Below, one piece after another: positions 17,130 through 24,477 of a stretch of 30,433 nucleotides of DNA. The stretch is taken from positions 1 to 30,433 of the forward strand of contig QFQQ01000072.1 in the NCBI GenBank assembly GCA_003243445.1, in the 5' to 3' direction. Numbering within the stretch: the stretch's first letter is position 1; every line of letters starts with the position of its first letter. The notes under the pieces are model-generated. The model was not told where the DNA came from. It saw only the letters and a program-made list of their open reading frames with translations, and did not search any database. Source of the DNA: Citrobacter freundii. GTDB lineage: Bacteria > Bacteroidota > Bacteroidia > Chitinophagales > Chitinophagaceae. The position numbers and the translations under genes are program-made.

Positions 17130-17156
17130 CTTTTCTATATCATTTGTTATTATTAT

Positions 17157-17630
17157 TTACTCCACAACAACAATCCCCTTCGCCGTAAAACGGATCTCTT
17201 TCTCTGGTTTTGTGATTGCAGCTATTTCTTCTTTTGATTTTTTTGCGTCTTCTGCATAGTGTTTCAACTCATCAACAGAAACTGTTTTTTGAGCAACAGC
17301 GCCGTCGAGAACGATTGTTTTTCCTTTGATCGCTTCCGGCAGGAAGAATGCGTAGTCCTTCATTTTTACAAATGCAGTCGTTGTATCATTCACCTGAAGT
17401 TTGATCCAGCAACCTTTCTTGGAGCAAACGTCCAATACTTTTGCTTTTACTTTCACATCCATTGCTTCTTTCTGACCGAGTTTGGCAGGTACTTCCGCAA
17501 TGTTGATCGCACCATCAGCTGAAGTCTTTTCACCATACCATTCACCTGGTTTTGCATCGCCTGCCGGTGGTTGTGCCATTGCTGCTGAAGCGGAAATTGC
17601 TACTACGAAAAGAGAGAATAATTTTTTCAT
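17157..17630 (-). CDS. DUF4920 family exported protein
   Basis: A 157-residue protein that I recognise as the DUF4920 family; no function is established. The start is the ATG at 17628-17630, giving a signal peptide cut near AMAQ (residues 17-20); the upstream frame has no better start. The mature part is a small mostly-beta domain with the motif VCSKKGCWIKL, where Cys69 and Cys74 could form a disulfide or bind metal. The C-terminus is a Lys/Glu-rich helix then IRFTAKGIVVVE. It is a single-gene unit with its own terminator and a good -7 box at 17658-17665. Its position beside heme and iron genes is suggestive only. Confidence 0.82.
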   Translation of the reverse strand: MKKLFSLFVVAISASAAMAQPPAGDAKPGEWYGEKTSADGAINIAEVPAKLGQKEAMDVKVKAKVLDVCSKKGCWIKLQVNDTTTAFVKMKDYAFFLPEAIKGKTIVLDGAVAQKTVSVDELKHYAEDAKKSKEEIAAITKPEKEIRFTAKGIVVVE

Positions 17631-17657
17631 GATGTTAGGTTTAAGAATAAGTGGATG

Positions 17658-17665
17658 CAAAAATA
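17658..17665 (-). promoter_or_regulatory. Candidate -7 box of the DUF4920 gene
   Basis: On the minus strand the sequence reads TATTTTTG, a full match to TAnnTTTG, 27 nt upstream of the ATG and followed by CATCC. A -33 TTG is not clear. Confidence 0.45.
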
Positions 17666-17722
17666 GATAATATGTGGGGGAATGGGGTGGGTTTGGGTAA
17701 AAAGTCGGATGAATTGGGGGAA

Positions 17723-17931
17723 GACCGCCGACGGCCGACCGCCGACCGCAGACGATGCTTTCGGAAAGACCCCTCCGTAAGGATCGTAAGATGAAGTTGT
17801 TGGGCCAGAACGACGGCCGACCGCAGACGACACCTTAAGAAAGATCCTGCCATAAGGATCGTAAGGTTAGGTTGTTAGGCCGGATCAACCAAAAACGACC
17901 GTCGGCGGTCGGCGGTCGGCCGTCGGCGGTC
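17723..17931. repeat. Period-7 GC-rich foldback element J with tandem core
   Basis: Arms 17723-17749 and 17905-17931 are a perfect 27-bp inverted repeat. The left arm is GACCGCC, GACGGCC, GACCGCC, GACCGCA, GACGATG, an exact 7-nt step. Between the arms, about 17730-17808 is imperfectly repeated in tandem at 17812-17883 (both units run GACGGCCGACCG ... AAGGATCGTAAG ... TTGTTGGGCC or TTGTTAGGCC). The right arm ends one base before the stop codon of the cytochrome c peroxidase gene. Confidence 0.9.
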
Positions 17932-17932
17932 C

Positions 17933-19084
17933 TCATTCCGGCATTCCTGGCGCTTTCACCCGCAACACCTCCCCCGTAATCGCATTCAAAAACGCAATCA
18001 GGTCTTTTTTCTCCTGGCTGCTGAGATCCAGCTTGCGGAGGAGCCTGTCGTTTTTGGGAAAAAGGGTATCAGCAACCTGGTCCGGCCGTGGCCCGGCTTG
18101 CGGCATTCCGGCACTGTACATATCGAGGATAGTATTGAGATCATTGAAGAGGCCATTATGCATCCAGGGACGGGTGCGGATCACCTCGCGCAGAGAAGGC
18201 GTTTTGAATTTGCCCACATCTTCGGCGCGATGGGTGACATTATAACGGCCCAGATCCTCGTGTTCATGCCGATAGTAAGTAAGACCGGTATTATGAAAAT
18301 CATTGTCGGTGAACAACGGACCATTATGGCAATTCAGGCAACGCGCTTTTGTACGGAACAAATGCAAGCCACGAAGGGCCGCATCGCTCAATGCATCTTT
18401 TTTACCGGAAAGAAAATTATCGAAATCACTTTTAGCGCTGACGAGCGTGCGCTGAAAAACTGCGATCGCACTGGTGACTGTTTCAGGAGAGATCCCGCCA
18501 TGGCTGAATGCTGAATCAAACATTGGCTTGTATCCGGCAATGCGGCGGAGTTTCATCATCACTTCGGCCATATCGCTGTGCATTTCGGTCTCGCTGTTGA
18601 TCGGGCTGAAAGCCTGATCTTCCAGGCTCTTGCTGCGGCCGTCCCAGAAAAGATGTTTGTAATACCAAACGTTCAGTAAGGTCGGCGAATTCCGCTTGTT
18701 CTCCTGCTGATCATGGCCGACTGATCTCGCCCGGCCATCTGTCCATGACAGATCAGGAACATGACAACTCGCGCAGGAGATCTGGTTGCTGCCGCTGAGG
18801 CGCGGATCAAAGAAAAGTGTTTTACCAAGAAGGATCAGGTGTTTCAATGAATCCATGTACGGCTTCAGCGGACTATCCGGGATGAGACCAAGCTCCTGCC
18901 ATTTGATGGATGAATCGATATCGGGTGCCGGCCATTGATCGGGTGGAAGAGAATACAGAAAACGAAGTGTGTCTTCATAAGTGCCGGCGGGAATCCTCAA
19001 CCCCGTCATCTGTGCCTTATTCACAGATATGGTGCAGGCAACGATGCAGGAGGCAAGCAGGGCGGTTATGAGGAAGGACTTCAT
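17933..19084 (-). CDS. Di-heme cytochrome c peroxidase (CcpA/MauG family)
   Basis: A 383-residue exported di-heme protein that reduces H2O2 with electrons from cytochrome c, or carries out a MauG-like oxidation. Two heme c motifs are visible: CASCH at 104-108 and CLNCH at 249-253. Conserved surroundings are GKTLFFDPRLSGSNQISC and, downstream, FKTPSLREV and MHNGLF (about 293-313). The start is the ATG at 19082-19084, giving a lipoprotein-like N-terminus with candidate lipid cysteines Cys13 (LASC) and Cys17; the upstream extension is repeat-derived. It is a single gene flanked by foldbacks J and K and is a consumer of the heme made nearby. No partner cytochrome gene is seen. Confidence 0.93.
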   Translation of the reverse strand: MKSFLITALLASCIVACTISVNKAQMTGLRIPAGTYEDTLRFLYSLPPDQWPAPDIDSSIKWQELGLIPDSPLKPYMDSLKHLILLGKTLFFDPRLSGSNQISCASCHVPDLSWTDGRARSVGHDQQENKRNSPTLLNVWYYKHLFWDGRSKSLEDQAFSPINSETEMHSDMAEVMMKLRRIAGYKPMFDSAFSHGGISPETVTSAIAVFQRTLVSAKSDFDNFLSGKKDALSDAALRGLHLFRTKARCLNCHNGPLFTDNDFHNTGLTYYRHEHEDLGRYNVTHRAEDVGKFKTPSLREVIRTRPWMHNGLFNDLNTILDMYSAGMPQAGPRPDQVADTLFPKNDRLLRKLDLSSQEKKDLIAFLNAITGEVLRVKAPGMPE

Positions 19085-19115
19085 TAGGGGCGAAAATAAC
19101 TTAAAGCGGAGAAAG

Positions 19116-19269
19116 GCCCCCTCTAAATCTCCCCCCAAGGGGGAGACTTACGAACAAGCTTTTTAACGGAAGAATCAAAACCTATAGAGTATCACTATTC
19201 AATATGTTTTGACTCTTCTAATATCAGACTGTTTTAAGTCTCCCCCTTGGGGGGAGATTTAGAGGGGGC
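19116..19269. repeat. Perfect 35-bp foldback element K
   Basis: Arms 19116-19150 and 19235-19269 are a perfect 35-bp inverted repeat with an 84-nt loop. Each arm is itself a hairpin (CTCCCCC-CAA-GGGGGAG). The loop holds a second inverted repeat, 19169-19181 with 19206-19218 (12 of 13). The right end continues into CTCTACGC, like the ends of class-1 elements, and 129-148 in element A repeats the GAGATTTAGAGGGG part. Confidence 0.95.
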
Positions 19270-19290
19270 TCTACGCAAATCAACTCTTAA

Positions 19291-19869
19291 TTACTTCACC
19301 CACTTCACTTTTTCCTCTATAGACAATCTCGTTCCACCCGTAGATGGAACCGCCACGTATCCGATATAGAAAAATCCCAGTAATTTATCCTGCTCACCAA
19401 GGCCAAAAAACTCTTTAGCCGATGCTTTATAAGTAATACCACCGGTTGTCCAGTAACCACCCAGGTCATACGCCGTCACAGACAAGTAAATATTCTGTAC
19501 CGCACAAGCCACCGCTTCAATATCTTCAATCTCCGGAATAGGTTTGGAAACTGTACGTTTCATTCCAATCGCTATGATATGTGATGCCTGCAGCGGTTGT
19601 TTTTTCAGTTTGTTATACGTGATCTCTTTAATATTCTCTCCTGCTTCTTTCTTATACAGTTCACTCTGAAAATCTGCAAATTTCTGTAGTCCTTCTCCTG
19701 CAAAAACAGTGAACTCCCATGGCTCCGTCTTACCATGGTTCGGTGCCCATGTGGCATTTGTCAGGATCTCCTTTATGATCGAATCGTCTACTTTACGTGT
19801 TGTATCAAATTGATCGGGAAAAGTGGAGCGGCGGGCGCGGGCCAGTTCGTTGAATAAATCGGGTGTCAT
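19291..19869 (-). CDS. Nitroreductase family FMN protein
   Basis: A 192-residue cytosolic flavoprotein of the nitroreductase superfamily, most like the short YdjA-type members. Evidence: RARRSTFPDQF near the N-terminus (phosphate-binding Arg/Ser), ATWAPNHGKTEPWEFTVF (about 39-56), the central helix with AVACAVQNIYL (about 124-134), and GFFYIGY near the C-terminus. The substrate is unknown; such enzymes use NAD(P)H to reduce nitro groups, quinones or enones. The start is the ATG at 19867-19869. It is a single gene. The foldback between it and the peroxidase gene argues against a tight operon. Confidence 0.9.
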   Translation of the reverse strand: MTPDLFNELARARRSTFPDQFDTTRKVDDSIIKEILTNATWAPNHGKTEPWEFTVFAGEGLQKFADFQSELYKKEAGENIKEITYNKLKKQPLQASHIIAIGMKRTVSKPIPEIEDIEAVACAVQNIYLSVTAYDLGGYWTTGGITYKASAKEFFGLGEQDKLLGFFYIGYVAVPSTGGTRLSIEEKVKWVK

Positions 19870-19901
19870 TGATCTTTGATTATGTAATTAGCCCCAAATA
19901 T

Positions 19902-20060
19902 CGCGAATGCTGCACGAATGAGCGCGAATTTTCGCGAATAGATTCATCCTGTATCGAAGTACCCTTAAATGAAAAAAGGCCTGGATCTTCAAACCCAAAC
20001 CTTTTCAATTCAGTTGTGCACTATTCGTGAACATTCGCGCTCATTCGCGAACTATTCGCG
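19902..20060. repeat. Period-10 foldback element L (CGAAT words)
   Basis: Arms 19902-19941 and 20021-20060 are inverted repeats matching at 34 of 40 positions. In the left arm CGAAT recurs at steps of 11, 10 and 10 nt. A single arm with the same 11-10-10 spacing lies after nrdA at 27406-27446. Confidence 0.88.
19972..20014 (-). terminator. Terminator of the DUF6686 gene, inside the loop of foldback L
   Basis: On the minus strand GGTTTGG pairs with CCAGGCC (two G-U pairs), followed by six T (19972-19977) and preceded by AAAA. It lies about 160 nt past the DUF6686 stop codon. Confidence 0.6.
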
Positions 20061-20176
20061 ATTTTTTTTAGTGCCGTCTTAAGACTAAGACCACACCTTT
20101 ATGATCCACATTTTATGATATTCATTCTTCAAACAAACCCCTCCAATTCCCTTCTCCTCTTTCTCTCCTTCACCTC

Positions 20177-20506
20177 TTAGCTCTCGAAGAGGCGCAGCAG
20201 CTCCAGCGATCTCAACTCCGTATCTGCCGCCTCCAGCATACCATCAAAATCCCTTAGTTCGCGCAGGCTGAGCAGCAGCTTCATTCCATCGCAGGGTGTT
20301 GGTATTACGATGCAGCGAAGGGTCGGACTTTGTGCGGGTGACTGTTCTTCTTTTATCCTGCGCAACCACCAGCGGAAATCATCGAAATCTGATCTGCCAA
20401 AAGTGACCATCAGGTTGCCATAGCCTATCTGGATCTTCTCACATTCCGGGCATCTTACCACATAACCTGTATTGTCATTGTGGTATAGGGTCTGGTAATG
20501 GCACAT
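20177..20506 (-). CDS. DUF6686 family small protein
   Basis: A 109-residue protein that I place in the Bacteroidota family DUF6686; function unknown. The start is the ATG at 20504-20506, so the protein opens with MCHYQTLYHNDNTGYVVRC; a longer frame would add 21 residues from non-coding sequence. It has a likely metal-binding pair in VRCPECEKIQIGYGNL, plus Cys2 and His3 near the N-terminus, followed by the aromatic DFDDFRWWLRRI. The C-terminal half is helical and Leu/Glu-rich. No signal peptide or membrane segment is seen, so it is cytosolic. It lies 101 nt downstream of nothing on its strand except the antisense-free leader, and upstream of the nitroreductase gene. Confidence 0.75.
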   Translation of the reverse strand: MCHYQTLYHNDNTGYVVRCPECEKIQIGYGNLMVTFGRSDFDDFRWWLRRIKEEQSPAQSPTLRCIVIPTPCDGMKLLLSLRELRDFDGMLEAADTELRSLELLRLFES

Positions 20507-20607
20507 GTTGTTTTCTTTTAGTAAAAGTGCGGGAAGAAAAGCGAATAGGCTTACGATTTCCGCAAACACCGTTTACGCAATCAGAAAACTGACAATGAAC
20601 TGACAGT

Positions 20608-22323
20608 TCAGAGCACTCTTGATGACGAGAGGCTGACATCAGCCCATTTCCATGCAAGCTGGAACTGTGTGTCCGCAGCTTTGGCTTCCGCAGCTTTGCC
20701 CTGTCCTTTCAGACTGTTATATAGTCCTTTTAATGCCCACCCGTTTGCAGGAAATGTTTCGAGATCTTTTTTGTAAACCTGTTCCGCCTCGCGGAAACGT
20801 TTGGCCTGATTGAGCCAGTGACCAAGTGAAAGCCTGATGGAAAAAAACCAGTCGGGTGGTTCCTGGTACATTAACGCATCTTCCAGTTCAACGGCTTTTG
20901 TCAATGATTGAATCGCCTGATCATACTGTTTATTCCTGGCAAAGATCTCGCCTTCGAGTGTGAGCGAAGCGATATTGATCAGGTCAGCCACTTTATTCAT
21001 TTCCCAGATCGTAACTTTTTGCACAGATTCATCCATGGAAATATTTCTTATGGCGTTCAATGCTTCCTTTGCTTCTTTGTTCTTTCCTCTGGCTGCATAG
21101 GCCATACCACGTGCGTAATGCCAGATGGCTTTAGGATAAAGAAGACTGTCCGACGGCTCAGGTAATTGCAGGATCTCATTCCATCTTCCCAACTGTACCA
21201 GCATATAATAAGGAATGATCGAATAGTGTTGTATCGCACCAAACTGATGCATGAACTCCCTGTTCGCTTTTTTTGCGATAGACCATGCAGCGTTCATTGC
21301 TTTTGTACTATTGCCTTCGAGAAAAGCGCAGGCAGCAAGAAAATGTATATTATGCGGATAATAGACAAGCGGATACGCACCCTGCACTTTGCATTGGGCA
21401 ATGTAACTGCTGTCTGCATCAGCAGCCTCTTCATTTACCAATACCCCTTTATGATATTCACCAGTGCGGAGGTAGACGTGTGAGGGCATATGCACAAGAT
21501 GCCCCGCCCCCGGCATTAGCGCAGCGAGTTTATCTGCATAAACAGTTGCCCGGCCTGCATTTTTTGATGCCTCGGTTGCATGAATATAATAATGAATAGC
21601 GCCAGGATGCTCCGGATATTTCTGCAGGGTCTTTTCCAGCACGGTCAGTATATCCGCCGTCCATGGTTGGGCTGTTCCGTCTTTCAACCAAAGATCCCAG
21701 GGATGCATGTTCATCAACGCATCCGCGTACAGCGTTGAGATCTGCGCATCATCGGGAAACTGTTCATGTGCCGATTTCATTGCTGATGCATAACTTTCAT
21801 AGTATGGTGTCATGTCTTTTGCTTCGCTGCGTGGAAAGCGTTTGGCGATTGCGTTGATAAGTGCCTGTTCATGCGGCGCCGCAGCACCTGCATATTTTAC
21901 TGCCTGGTCAATAGCGGCATTGATATCTGCCAGTTGCGACGGATCAAGTGCTGCATTATAGTTTGGCCCGAGCACCATTGCGATCCCCCAATAACCCATG
22001 GCCATCGTGGAGTCAAGCTTCAATGCTGTCTTAAATGAACGGCCCGCTTCGCCGTGATTGAACCCATACATCAACGCAATGCCCTGGTTAAAATACCTTG
22101 CTGCTTTTTCATTCTTTGTGGTGACCGGGTATTCCCATTTACCAAATCCTTCCAGCAAGGGCGCGTTCCCTTCATTCATCACAGCCGGATCAAATGAAGG
22201 AGAACAGTAAACGATAGACCGTCCTGCATAATGATTGGGCGCAGGCGGCCGTTTATCTTGCTTTTGCAAAAGATAAATACCTCCGGCAAATACGGCGGAA
22301 AAAAATAGTACAGCGGATTTCAT
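20608..22323 (-). CDS. Tetratricopeptide-repeat exported protein
   Basis: A 571-residue protein of unknown function. The ATG at 22321-22323 is chosen because it starts an N-terminal hydrophobic anchor (residues about 4-20, SAVLFFSAVFAGGIYLL); the longer frame adds repeat-derived sequence. TPR-like units are visible from about residue 70 (ARYFNQGIALMYGFNHGEAGRSFKTAL) through the C-terminus (YDQAIQSLTKAVELEDAL, FREAEQVYKKDL). The middle carries His-rich conserved-looking motifs, HPGAIHYYIH (239-248) and GHLVHMPSH (274-282), unusual for a pure scaffold. No neighbour suggests a partner. A known type of large TPR protein found in Bacteroidota; the role is not inferred. Confidence 0.8.
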   Translation of the reverse strand: MKSAVLFFSAVFAGGIYLLQKQDKRPPAPNHYAGRSIVYCSPSFDPAVMNEGNAPLLEGFGKWEYPVTTKNEKAARYFNQGIALMYGFNHGEAGRSFKTALKLDSTMAMGYWGIAMVLGPNYNAALDPSQLADINAAIDQAVKYAGAAAPHEQALINAIAKRFPRSEAKDMTPYYESYASAMKSAHEQFPDDAQISTLYADALMNMHPWDLWLKDGTAQPWTADILTVLEKTLQKYPEHPGAIHYYIHATEASKNAGRATVYADKLAALMPGAGHLVHMPSHVYLRTGEYHKGVLVNEEAADADSSYIAQCKVQGAYPLVYYPHNIHFLAACAFLEGNSTKAMNAAWSIAKKANREFMHQFGAIQHYSIIPYYMLVQLGRWNEILQLPEPSDSLLYPKAIWHYARGMAYAARGKNKEAKEALNAIRNISMDESVQKVTIWEMNKVADLINIASLTLEGEIFARNKQYDQAIQSLTKAVELEDALMYQEPPDWFFSIRLSLGHWLNQAKRFREAEQVYKKDLETFPANGWALKGLYNSLKGQGKAAEAKAADTQFQLAWKWADVSLSSSRVL

Positions 22324-22479
22324 TGCAACTATATTTTGAATGATCAATAGGAAATTCGATGATCGATGGTCGAAGGTGGGCGTTCCGGATACGTAGTCGG
22401 GCAATGCATGGCGATGCCGGTTCAAATTTTGCCAGAATTCCGGAGATATGAAATCGCTCATTCGAGTGATAGCCGGCCT

Positions 22480-22694
22480 GAACGGGGATTTATTGGATTA
22501 TTGGGATTAGGAGGTTTTGTTTGCGAAAATTGGTTAATATAAAGAATCCCGGCGGCGGCGACATCCCATAAATCGCTTTTTCTCTTGGTCGAAAACCGGA
22601 TTAATGGGATTACCATCAAAGTGAAGTAATAGTTCTTCTTCGAATTTTCGGAGACAAAACCTCCTAATCCCAATAATCCAATAAATCCCCGTTC
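22480..22694. repeat. Perfect 41-bp foldback element M
   Basis: Arms 22480-22520 and 22654-22694 are a perfect 41-bp inverted repeat. With mismatches, pairing continues about 11 nt inward. The centre of the arm reads ATTTATTGG, ATTATTGGG, ATTAGGAGG, a 9-nt step. The 133-nt loop has a GC-rich patch and further GGATTAATGGGATTA words. It is the longest perfect inverted repeat in the window and lies between the divergent TPR and nrdB genes. Confidence 0.95.
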
Positions 22695-23184
22695 ATACGA
22701 TGTTCTTATATTAAATGATCTTTCAACTAAAGCGACAATCACTAGCCTCTGATCCGCAGTCCGTGGTTCTCCCCCTTACACAAAATCCCCAAACTTCCCA
22801 TCATTTTTACTCACGAAATTTTTTTTCAAACGTGAAAAAATCCCACAGATTTTATGCTGTTATATGTTCCGGATTTTGTAAAAAACTGCTTTAAAATATA
22901 AGCTTTTTCGTCCTGCCAGAGCATCTCCGATTTCAAAAAAAACTATCCACATTTGTTAAAAAGTACCTCCGGGTATTTCCTGATTTTAAAACTACATTCG
23001 TCTAGTTCTTACGATAATTCAAGTATAACGCATGCAGACAAGCTGCGGCGGAAATGGTTCCCGGTGCAGGGACCGGGGTGACAAATCGCGCATCAGTCCA
23101 TGATTTTCACACCGTATGGCCATATGAATGTATTGTTAGGACTTTCCCTTAAAATATAAGGAGCTGGCAAGGACCAACCATAGA

Positions 23185-23211
23185 CGCAACTCTTACGGAG
23201 TGCGGCTTTTT
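23185..23211 (+). terminator. Terminator-like hairpin in the nrdB leader
   Basis: CGCA(A)CTCT-TAC-GGAGTGCG is an 8-bp stem with one bulged A, followed by GCTTTTT (23205-23211), ending 45 nt before the nrdB ATG. It could attenuate nrdB, or end a small RNA from 22990-23211. Confidence 0.45.
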
Positions 23212-23256
23212 CGTCTCTTGTCGCGCCACATTAATAAAAATGTTCAACCATTTGCT

Positions 23257-24228
23257 ATGCAGAACGAAGATGAAGTGCTGTTAAAGGAGAATAAAGACCG
23301 GTTCGTGATCCTTCCGATCAATTATCCCAAGATCTGGGAACAGTATAAGAAGCACGAAGCGAGTTTTTGGACTGCAGAAGAGATCGATCTCGGCTCCGAC
23401 CTGAAAGACTGGGCTTCCCTGAATGATGGTGAACGTCACTTCATTTCCCATGTGCTTGCATTCTTTGCCGCCAGCGATGGTATTGTGAACGAGAACCTGG
23501 CGGTGAACTTCATGAGCGAAGTACAACTCCCGGAAGCACGCTGCTTCTACGGCTTCCAGATCATGATGGAAAATATCCACTCAGAAACTTATGCATTACT
23601 GATCGATACGTATATCAAAGATCCAAAAGAAAAAGACCGCCTATTCCATGCGATCGATACGGTTCCGGCTGTAAAGAAAAAAGCGGAGTGGGCACTGCGC
23701 TGGATCGAAAACGGTTCTTTCGCAGAAAGACTCGTGGCTTTTGCGGCTGTGGAAGGGATCTTCTTCAGCGGCAGCTTCTGCTCTATCTTCTGGCTGAAGA
23801 AAAGAGGACTGATGCCAGGCCTGACCTTCAGCAATGAACTGATCAGCCGCGATGAGGGATTGCATTGTGAATTTGCCTGCCTGCTGTACAGCATGCTGAA
23901 TAAGAAGCTGAGCCAGGAAGAGGTGTATTCTATTATTGGCGATGCAGTGGCGATTGAAAAAGAATTCATCACCGAAGCGCTGCCCGTTGCACTGATCGGT
24001 ATGAACGCAAAACTCATGCAGCAATACATTGAGTTTGTCGCTGACCGCTGGTTGGGTGAACTCGGTTATCCGAAAATGTTCAATGCCACCAATCCATTTG
24101 ATTTTATGGAGATGATCTCACTGGAGGGCAAGACGAATTTCTTTGAGAAGAGAGTGGGAGATTATCAGAAGGCGGGGGTTCTTTCCAATAAGGAAGACCA
24201 GGCGTTTTCTACGGAGGAAGACTTCTAA
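23257..24228 (+). CDS. nrdB: Ribonucleoside-diphosphate reductase, beta subunit
   Basis: A 323-residue class I R2 protein, the diiron/tyrosyl-radical subunit that drives NDP reduction for DNA synthesis. The ATG at 23257 is chosen (MQNEDEVLL); an upstream start at 23200 would translate the T-run of the leader hairpin. The metal ligands and radical site match the eukaryote-like type: Asp74 (AASDGIVNENL), Glu105 and His108 (MMENIHSETY) and Tyr112; the second-half ligands lie in the VEGIFFSG and EGLHCEF motifs. The C-terminal tail FSTEEDF is the R1-binding peptide. nrdA lies downstream on the same strand but is separated by a foldback and an oppositely oriented gene. Confidence 0.96.
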   Translation: MQNEDEVLLKENKDRFVILPINYPKIWEQYKKHEASFWTAEEIDLGSDLKDWASLNDGERHFISHVLAFFAASDGIVNENLAVNFMSEVQLPEARCFYGFQIMMENIHSETYALLIDTYIKDPKEKDRLFHAIDTVPAVKKKAEWALRWIENGSFAERLVAFAAVEGIFFSGSFCSIFWLKKRGLMPGLTFSNELISRDEGLHCEFACLLYSMLNKKLSQEEVYSIIGDAVAIEKEFITEALPVALIGMNAKLMQQYIEFVADRWLGELGYPKMFNATNPFDFMEMISLEGKTNFFEKRVGDYQKAGVLSNKEDQAFSTEEDF

Positions 24229-24244
24229 AGTTCGAAGCCGGGGT

Positions 24245-24451
24245 TTCCCGCAGATTTCGCAGATTTATCAGCGTTTAATTTGAGGAACCGTTTCAAAGAT
24301 GTTATAGTAAAATGTTCGTTTTGCGCAGATTTCGCAGATCGCAGTCTGATAATCTGCGAAATCTGTGCAAAACGAACAAGGAAATATCCAAAAGCCCGCA
24401 GAGTATTCAAATAAAAAACTGCTTATCTGCGTAATCTGCGGGAACCTACGC
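24245..24451. repeat. Class-1 foldback element N, between nrdB and the GxxExxY gene
   Basis: The outer arms 24245-24264 and 24425-24444 (TTCCCGCAGATTTCGCAGAT and its near complement) match at 19 of 20 positions. The inner arms 24314-24339 and 24352-24377 match at 25 of 26 with a 12-nt loop. GCAGAT recurs at a 9-nt step. The right end continues into CCTACGC (24445-24451). It has the same nested design as element B. Confidence 0.95.
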
Positions 24452-24477
24452 TAATCCAATACTTATCAAAATCCTAC

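Larger units (their letters stand above)
16349..17156. other. 808-base gene-free region between PepSY and DUF4920 genes
   Basis: Contents from left: the leader hairpin of the PepSY gene (16366-16399); a 9-bp inverted repeat TTCCGGTTT/AAACCGGAA (16476-16484, 16503-16511); a perfect 14-bp palindrome GCGGACGCGTCCGC (16711-16724); class-1 foldback H (16732-16922); the perfect foldback I (16965-17028); and a terminator for the DUF4920 gene (17099-17129). A 121-codon plus-strand frame over 16398-16763 has no protein-like character and is not called. Nothing recognisable is seen in about 16512-16700. Confidence 0.7.
17631..17932. other. 302-base spacer between DUF4920 and peroxidase genes
   Basis: Bases 17631-17722 are the DUF4920 promoter region, with a G-rich tract (17671-17721). 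Bases 17723-17931 are foldback element J. No gene is seen. Confidence 0.7.
19870..20176. other. 307-base spacer between nitroreductase and DUF6686 genes
   Basis: Contains foldback L (19902-20060) whose loop includes a terminator for the DUF6686 gene. Next to the nitroreductase start is GATATTTG on the minus strand, one mismatch from TAnnTTTG. No gene is seen. Confidence 0.7.
22324..23256. other. 933-base gene-free region upstream of nrdB
   Basis: Contents: a single period-7 arm TTCGATGATCGATGGTCGAA (22355-22374); foldback M (22480-22694); an AT-rich stretch 22780-23020 that includes CTATCCACA (22946-22954), one mismatch from a DnaA box; a GC-rich hairpin CCCGGT-GCAGGG-ACCGGG (23063-23080) that looks like a decayed relative of element G; and a terminator-like hairpin just before nrdB (23185-23211). 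Frames in 22458-22742 are translations of foldback M. No tRNA or familiar riboswitch was recognised. Confidence 0.65.

Noticed and set aside
22458..22742. 94-codon minus-strand frame upstream of the TPR gene
   Set aside because: It is the translation of foldback M arms and loop.
23200..23256. Upstream start for NrdB
   Set aside because: It would translate part of the leader hairpin and T-run; the ATG at 23257 gives the usual R2 N-terminus.
22324..23256. Replication origin suggested by a DnaA-box-like CTATCCACA
   Set aside because: Only one imperfect box, no cluster, and no dnaA or dnaN nearby.
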